Source of the DNA: Streptomyces clavuligerus
Lineage (GTDB): Bacteria > Actinomycetota > Actinomycetes > Streptomycetales > Streptomycetaceae
DNA length: 64,000 bases
Direction of reading: 5' to 3'
Assembly: GCF_005519465.1 (NCBI RefSeq)
Contig: NZ_CP027859.1
Location: forward strand, 868,001 to 932,000
This document shows, piece by piece, positions 59,912 through 64,000 of this stretch; positions within the stretch are counted from its first letter, which is position 1; every line of letters starts with the position of its first letter. The notes below the pieces were generated by a model that made no database searches, had not been told where the DNA came from, and saw only the letters and a list, made by a program, of their open reading frames with translations. The position numbers were made by a program, and so were the translations under genes.

Positions 59912-61108
59912 ATGCCCCTGCCTTATTCTCTCCGCCGTTCCCCAGCCCGGCGGGCGTCGACCGTATCGGCCTCGCTCACCGCGCTCACCCTGGCCGCAGC
60001 CCTCACCGCACCCGGTGCCTCCGCCAACAGCGGCCCCGTACAGCCGGAAGGCCAGGCCGCGTTCACAGCCAACGGGACCTTCACCGTCCCCGCCGGAGTC
60101 ACCCAGGTGACATTCCACGCCTGGGGCCCCGGCGGACCCGGCGGGCCGGGAGCGGGCGGCGGCGGAGGTGCCGGAGGAGGCGGAGGAGGAACGTTCCCGC
60201 CTCTCATCTCACAGCCGAAGGGTGGTGGCGGCGGCGGTGGGGGCGCCGGGGGCAGTGGTGGCGGAGGAGGGGGAGGCGGAGGTGGAGGTTCCTATGTGCA
60301 GTGCACCCTCGCGGTGGCCTCGGGCTCCGCGGTACGCGTGGTGGTCGGCCAGGGACCGTCCACCGGGGCACCCGGCGGAGGCGGCTCCGGCGGCAACGGC
60401 GGTGCCGCCGGGACCACTTTCGCCAGCGGACAGGGCGGCGGCGCGGGCGGCAGCGGGGGCAACGCGGGCGTCTCGTTCCTGAACGGCATCACCGCCACAC
60501 AGGTCTTCCTCAGGGGGGCTCTCTACCCGACTCTCCGCGCGTTGGCGGGCCGCCCCGGTGGTGGAACGATCGGATCTTCAGAAGCACGCGGCGGTGGGGG
60601 TGGACTGCCCGGCGGCGGCGGAGAGAACGGAAAAATCGGCCAGAGCGGAGGCGCCGCAGGTCCGGGCGGCTCTCCCCAAGCGGGCGGCCCAGCCGGGAAA
60701 TCCGGCTTCAGGGGCTCCAGCGGCTACTGCCAGGGCGGCTCATCCGTAGTGCGGCAGCAGGGTACGAGCGGCCTCGTGGGCGGCACAGGCGGTATGGGCC
60801 TCGCCGGCGCCGCTGGACAGGCGGGAAGGGTCGGCGGCGGAGGGGAAGGCGGAGTCGGCGGCTCCGGCGGCACAGGCGGTGCAGGGGGCACTGGAGGCAC
60901 CGGAGCCGCAGGCACCATCGCCCCGCCCGCAGGCGTGGGAGTCGGCGGCACGGGCGGTACCGGAGGCTCAGGCGGCAAAGGCGGCAGCGGCGGACGGGGC
61001 GACACCCTCGGAAGCCCGGCCAACACCCCTGGCTCCACCGGCACACAGGGCGGCGGCGGATCGTCCGGGATCAAGGGAGGCCCCGGCTACGTCCTGATCA
61101 CCTGGTAG
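59912..61108 (+). CDS. Secreted glycine-rich protein (second copy)
   Basis: 398 residues from ATG 59912, with AGGAGG upstream. A signal peptide (ASTVSASLTALTLAAALTAP) is followed by GTFTVPAGVTQVTFHAWGPGG and then about 300 residues rich in GGxGG blocks, ending GPGYVLITW. The VPAGVxxVTF strand and VLITW end match the glycine-rich domain seen at 52763. Only two cysteines occur. Probably an extracellular structural or adhesive protein. Confidence 0.78.
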   Translation: MPLPYSLRRSPARRASTVSASLTALTLAAALTAPGASANSGPVQPEGQAAFTANGTFTVPAGVTQVTFHAWGPGGPGGPGAGGGGGAGGGGGGTFPPLISQPKGGGGGGGGAGGSGGGGGGGGGGGSYVQCTLAVASGSAVRVVVGQGPSTGAPGGGGSGGNGGAAGTTFASGQGGGAGGSGGNAGVSFLNGITATQVFLRGALYPTLRALAGRPGGGTIGSSEARGGGGGLPGGGGENGKIGQSGGAAGPGGSPQAGGPAGKSGFRGSSGYCQGGSSVVRQQGTSGLVGGTGGMGLAGAAGQAGRVGGGGEGGVGGSGGTGGAGGTGGTGAAGTIAPPAGVGVGGTGGTGGSGGKGGSGGRGDTLGSPANTPGSTGTQGGGGSSGIKGGPGYVLITW

Positions 61109-61119
61109 CCCGCACCCCC

Positions 61120-61156
61120 TACCGGCCGTGAACAGCCGCACAGCCCACGGCCGGTA
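61120..61156. terminator. Hairpin between convergent glycine-rich and CXXCXG genes
   Basis: An 11-bp perfect stem (61120-61130 with 61146-61156), loop 15 nt, 11 bp after one stop and 48 bp before the other. Confidence 0.65.
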
Positions 61157-61204
61157 CCCACTCCCCCACCCATCAACGAGCCATCGCCCACTCCGACACG
61201 GAAC

Positions 61205-61561
61205 TCAGCGACGACCGGCCTCACGCACCAGCCGCTCCAGCTTCGCGCAGGTCCCGCAGGGGGCCTCGTGCTGCCATCCGTCGTCGTCGGTCCACTCGAC
61301 CTTTCCGCTCCCGCCGCACGAACCACAGCCGGACGTGGACACACCCCCCGTCTCGATCCGGGTGTACAGGGCGTCCTTCTCCAGGAGGACCGCTTCCACG
61401 CCCGGCAGTGTGTCCTGGGGGAGCTTGATCCGAAGCTGCCCCTCCCACTCTCCGGCAACAACGCCTTCCACCCCGTTGACCCACCCTGATCCACTGCTCT
61501 GAACGCGGATCAGATCGCCGTCCTGGACCGGTGGATTGCCGTGCCCGGCCGCATCGTTCAC
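61205..61561 (-). CDS. Hypothetical protein with a CXXCXG zinc-ribbon-like motif
   Basis: 118 residues from GTG 61561 (GAGGAGGAGG upstream; the GTG at 61570 overlaps that site). The N-terminal part (LIRVQSSGSGWVNGVEGVVAGEW) looks like an SH3-like barrel; the C-terminus carries GCGSCGGSGKVEW and CGTC, two cysteine pairs as in DnaJ-type zinc ribbons. I do not recognise the family. Confidence 0.65.
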   Translation of the reverse strand: MNDAAGHGNPPVQDGDLIRVQSSGSGWVNGVEGVVAGEWEGQLRIKLPQDTLPGVEAVLLEKDALYTRIETGGVSTSGCGSCGGSGKVEWTDDDGWQHEAPCGTCAKLERLVREAGRR

Positions 61562-61997
61562 GTGCCGCACCTCCTCCTCGTCGTGCTGTCAGCCCATTAA
61601 CTGATTGTTTCAGAATGAGATTCGGATCTTCCGAAGGCAGGCGCTGCCAGCCTCGACCAGGGGGCTGGTGGCCACGCTGGTCTCCGCTCTGAAACGGCAA
61701 GGCGTCGTGGCGTGCGACCGCCTCGCGGCCAGATTAGTTCTTGAGGGTGCCCGCCGCGGGTCCCGTGCTTAGGCCCCCTGCCCTTGGAGGTAGGCGGGTC
61801 TGTGGTTGACGCGGTGACGATCCGGCTCCGGGGAAGGCGGGCAGCATCCTTGGACACCCACTGCGGTAGAGCCGTTGGCTTCAGTACTGTTTCTAGCCAA
61901 TTCCGCCACAACGTGCCGTAGTTGTGATTGATCTATGTAGGTTCGCGATCCGGAAGCGCCGTTCGCCTTCCACTCCGCCCTCACGACGGGACACGTG
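61562..61997. other. Gene-free region upstream of the large lectin-like gene
   Basis: No convincing coding frame is seen in these 436 bp, which are AT-richer than the surroundings. The word CTGTTTCTAGCCA at 61888 also occurs at 10403. The promoter of the large + strand gene should lie near 61900-61990, but no clear hexamers stand out. Confidence 0.4.
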
Positions 61998-64000
61998 ATG
62001 ACCACCCCTAGCAGCGGCACACCGGCGACCACCCCGACGACCACGCCGCCCACGCCGCCCACGCACGATGCGGACAAGGCGATGCTCGACGGCCCGACGC
62101 CGAAGGACCTGCTTCCCTCCACCGGCAACTACCCGACGGAGGTCGTCCGGTACCAGTCGGTGGTGCTCACCGACATCCCCGGGGCGGCCCCGGGGCGCGC
62201 CCTGACCGGCGCGATCGACCTCGGCGAGGAAAACCTCCCGTTCTACGACCGCCCCGCCGAGGGCATGGTCGTCACGACGGAGCAGAGCTGGTCGGCCCAG
62301 GGCGTCACGCTCGGCCGGCTGCTGCACAGCCTGGCCCTCGCGCCCGGCGAGAGCACCCGGGTCGCGGTCGTCGACTGGCAGCGCACCACCCGGGCGACGG
62401 GCGCCGAGACGGCCGGCGAGAACGAGTTGCTGACCGGCTCCACCGACCAGAACCGGTCGATCAGCGAGGTCGCGAACGCGATCGCCCGCGAGGAGCAGCA
62501 CGGCAGCTCCCAGGGGTTCGAGGTGGGCCAGTCGTCCAGCGAGGGTGGCAGCGTCGGCGGCTCGCTCGGCGTTGTGTTCAGCGGTGGCGGCAACTGGAGC
62601 AAGTCGTCGAACTTCGGCATCGCGAGCACGGTGTCGCGCTCCACAGGGGTGCGGTCGGTGGCGCAGGAGGCGACGCAGCGGATCAGCGCGCGGACCCAGC
62701 AGCTCGCGACCGCGGCCCGCAGCCGGAACATGACGGTCGTGCGCGAGACGTCGCAGGCGGAGAAGGACCAGGTGATGACCCGGGTCGTGACCAACTACAA
62801 CCACATGCACGCGATGTCGGTGCAGTACTACGAGGTCGTCCAGGTCTACACCGTGACGACGAAGCCGACCCGGCTGGAGCGCTGTCTGTTCATCCCGCTC
62901 CAGGAGCTGACCTTCACCCACACCAGCCTCCAGCGGTACAAGGACGTGCTCGCGTCGGTGGCGCCGGCCGACTGGGCGACGAAGATCCGCGCGGCGAACC
63001 CGTTCGACACGGCCGTGCGCAGACTCGACGCGTGCGCGGCACCGGAGGTGCCGACCACTCAGGAGTTCGCCGGGGTGGAGCTGGCCGACGTCGCCGCTTC
63101 GGCCATGGGCGTGTACGGGGTGCGCAAGGCCGATGGCAGCCCGGTCAAGTTCGATCCCGCGACCCAGCAGTGGAAGCCGCTGCCCACCACGGGACTGAGC
63201 GGCAGCCTGACCCGCATCGCACCGGGCAAGGACACCGTCTGGGCGATCAGGGCCACCGACAACATGGTCGTCCAGTTCGACGGGACGACCTGGCGAGCTG
63301 ACGGCTGGGGCGGCTACGCGCTCCGCATCGTCTGCGCCACGGACGGCACGGTCTATGTCATCGGTACCAACAACGCGATCCATCAGCGTGGCCAGAGCTC
63401 ATGGACGAACCTGGGGGTCACGGCCGACGACATAGCCGTCACCGGCAAGGACAAGCTGTGGTACTCCCGGCAGGGGCTCTTGTACGAGCGCAGTGGTACC
63501 AGCTGGGTGCAGCGGGGCGGACCGGGCGTGCAGCGTCTGTCCGCGACATCCGACGGTGCTCTCTGGGCCGTCGTCCAGTCCCAGTCCAGCACCGAGACCT
63601 TGCCCCTCCTGGTGGAGTCCGGTGCGACGACCGCGGTCCGTCCCACGGCCGGCGGCCTTCAGAGCGTCACCGGGCTGGCACAGATCGCCTCGGTCGGCGG
63701 CGGAGACTACTGGGTGCTGATGGGCAACGGGACCGTCCGCCGGATTCTGGGACGCGAGGCACTGGTGGCCTTCGACGACCAGCCGAAGGAGGACTCCGCC
63801 TACGCGTCCAGGATCGACGTCTGGTCCGACAGCGACGGAATCCGCGGCATCCAGGTCGTCCATCCGAGCCACACCTTCGGATGCGGCGACATCGGCGGCT
63901 CCGGCGCGCAGCAGGCGTCCTACACCTTCGGCGGCGCCGACAAGCTGCTCTCCTACGAAGCCTGGTCCGGCAGGACCGCCCGCGGCAGCCTCGCCGGGCT
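61998..64000 (+). CDS. Large multi-domain protein with propeller-like and jacalin-like parts (partial, runs off the window)
   Basis: The frame is open for 667 codons from ATG 61998 to the window end. The first 35 residues are Thr/Pro-rich. Residues 60-330 form an unassigned domain (GVTLGRLLHSLALAPGEST, TNYNHMHAMSVQYYEV) with a central Ser/Gly stretch. From about 370 come repeats like DTVWAIRATDNMVVQFDGTTW and KLWYSRQGLLYERSGTSW, typical of tectonin-like propellers. The last part (SRIDVWSDSDGIRGIQVVH, FGGADKLLSYEAW) has a jacalin-like look. No signal peptide is visible. A sugar-binding toxin or effector is a reasonable guess. Confidence 0.65.
   Translation, partial: MTTPSSGTPATTPTTTPPTPPTHDADKAMLDGPTPKDLLPSTGNYPTEVVRYQSVVLTDIPGAAPGRALTGAIDLGEENLPFYDRPAEGMVVTTEQSWSAQGVTLGRLLHSLALAPGESTRVAVVDWQRTTRATGAETAGENELLTGSTDQNRSISEVANAIAREEQHGSSQGFEVGQSSSEGGSVGGSLGVVFSGGGNWSKSSNFGIASTVSRSTGVRSVAQEATQRISARTQQLATAARSRNMTVVRETSQAEKDQVMTRVVTNYNHMHAMSVQYYEVVQVYTVTTKPTRLERCLFIPLQELTFTHTSLQRYKDVLASVAPADWATKIRAANPFDTAVRRLDACAAPEVPTTQEFAGVELADVAASAMGVYGVRKADGSPVKFDPATQQWKPLPTTGLSGSLTRIAPGKDTVWAIRATDNMVVQFDGTTWRADGWGGYALRIVCATDGTVYVIGTNNAIHQRGQSSWTNLGVTADDIAVTGKDKLWYSRQGLLYERSGTSWVQRGGPGVQRLSATSDGALWAVVQSQSSTETLPLLVESGATTAVRPTAGGLQSVTGLAQIASVGGGDYWVLMGNGTVRRILGREALVAFDDQPKEDSAYASRIDVWSDSDGIRGIQVVHPSHTFGCGDIGGSGAQQASYTFGGADKLLSYEAWSGRTARGSLAG

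Noticed and set aside
10403..61900. CTGTTTCTAGCCA present at both 10403 and 61888
   Set aside because: Shared 13-mers are expected by chance in 64 kb, and no longer similarity surrounds either copy.
61597..61911. Possible transposase or small minus-strand gene in 61597-61911
   Set aside because: The frames are Arg/Pro/Ser-rich, lack a ribosome-binding site and show no DDE or Tyr motif.

Overview
The window is very GC-rich (mostly about 70% G+C, strong third-position GC). It carries families typical of filamentous actinomycetes: SARP and AraC regulators, DUF397 with Scr1-type HTH pairs, a FemX-like enzyme, many Tat/Sec-exported proteins, and a tap-tpg pair encoding the telomere-associated and terminal proteins of linear Streptomyces replicons. 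The best reading is a Streptomyces (or close relative) chromosome arm or linear megaplasmid. Accessory genes, decayed genes and short tandem repeats are frequent, as expected of a subtelomeric region. No rRNA, tRNA, CRISPR array, intact insertion sequence or integrase was seen.

1-7.4 kb: a translationally coupled run of an ICMT-like methyltransferase end, a dikinase-like phosphotransferase, a UbiA-family prenyltransferase and an MDR oxidoreductase, then a Nudix hydrolase and an MFS exporter; this looks like a small-molecule tailoring cassette. 7.5-16 kb: TerB, thiol peroxidase, an exported beta-propeller lectin-like protein, a dienelactone hydrolase diverging from an acyltransferase, a DUF642-type secreted protein, and an AraC regulator diverging from an SDR. 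16-19.1 kb: a TetR repressor diverging from a DrrAB-type exporter across two palindromic operators. 19.2-25 kb: GNAT, a secreted M15-like peptidase, a TmrB-like P-loop protein, a methyltransferase, an ECF sigma factor with SnoaL-like tail plus partner, and an APH(6)-like kinase.

25.2-28.7 kb: a lower-GC operon of a DUF1906 cell-wall-type protein, a membrane protein and a Tat-exported M15 homologue that has lost its zinc ligands. 29-31.4 kb: flavin reductase, RibD/DHFR-like protein, and an ArsR-SRPBCC fusion. 31.5-34.7 kb: tpg and tap. 35.6-39.3 kb: an HExxH (ImmA/IrrE-like) protein, a MAB_1171c-like membrane protein, Nudix and XRE regulator. 39.7-43.3 kb: remains of a two-component system, a large SARP regulator, an FtsX-like remnant and SARP-type 11-bp repeats.

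43.7-54.9 kb: secreted crystallin/I36-like proteins, VOC protein, secreted trypsin-like protease, a GntR-ABC operon behind a 46-bp perfect inverted repeat, a TetR regulator, a secreted S33 peptidase, a glycine-rich secreted protein and FemX. 54.9-64 kb: a HAD protein lacking its nucleophile, two near-identical DUF397 proteins around an HTH-less TPR protein, an Scr1-type regulator, then a PLAT-domain protein, a second glycine-rich secreted protein and the first 667 codons of a large multi-domain protein with propeller-like and jacalin-like parts. Most convergent gene pairs are separated by perfect 10-17 bp hairpins without a T-run. Family assignments rest on motifs read by eye; no database search was run.
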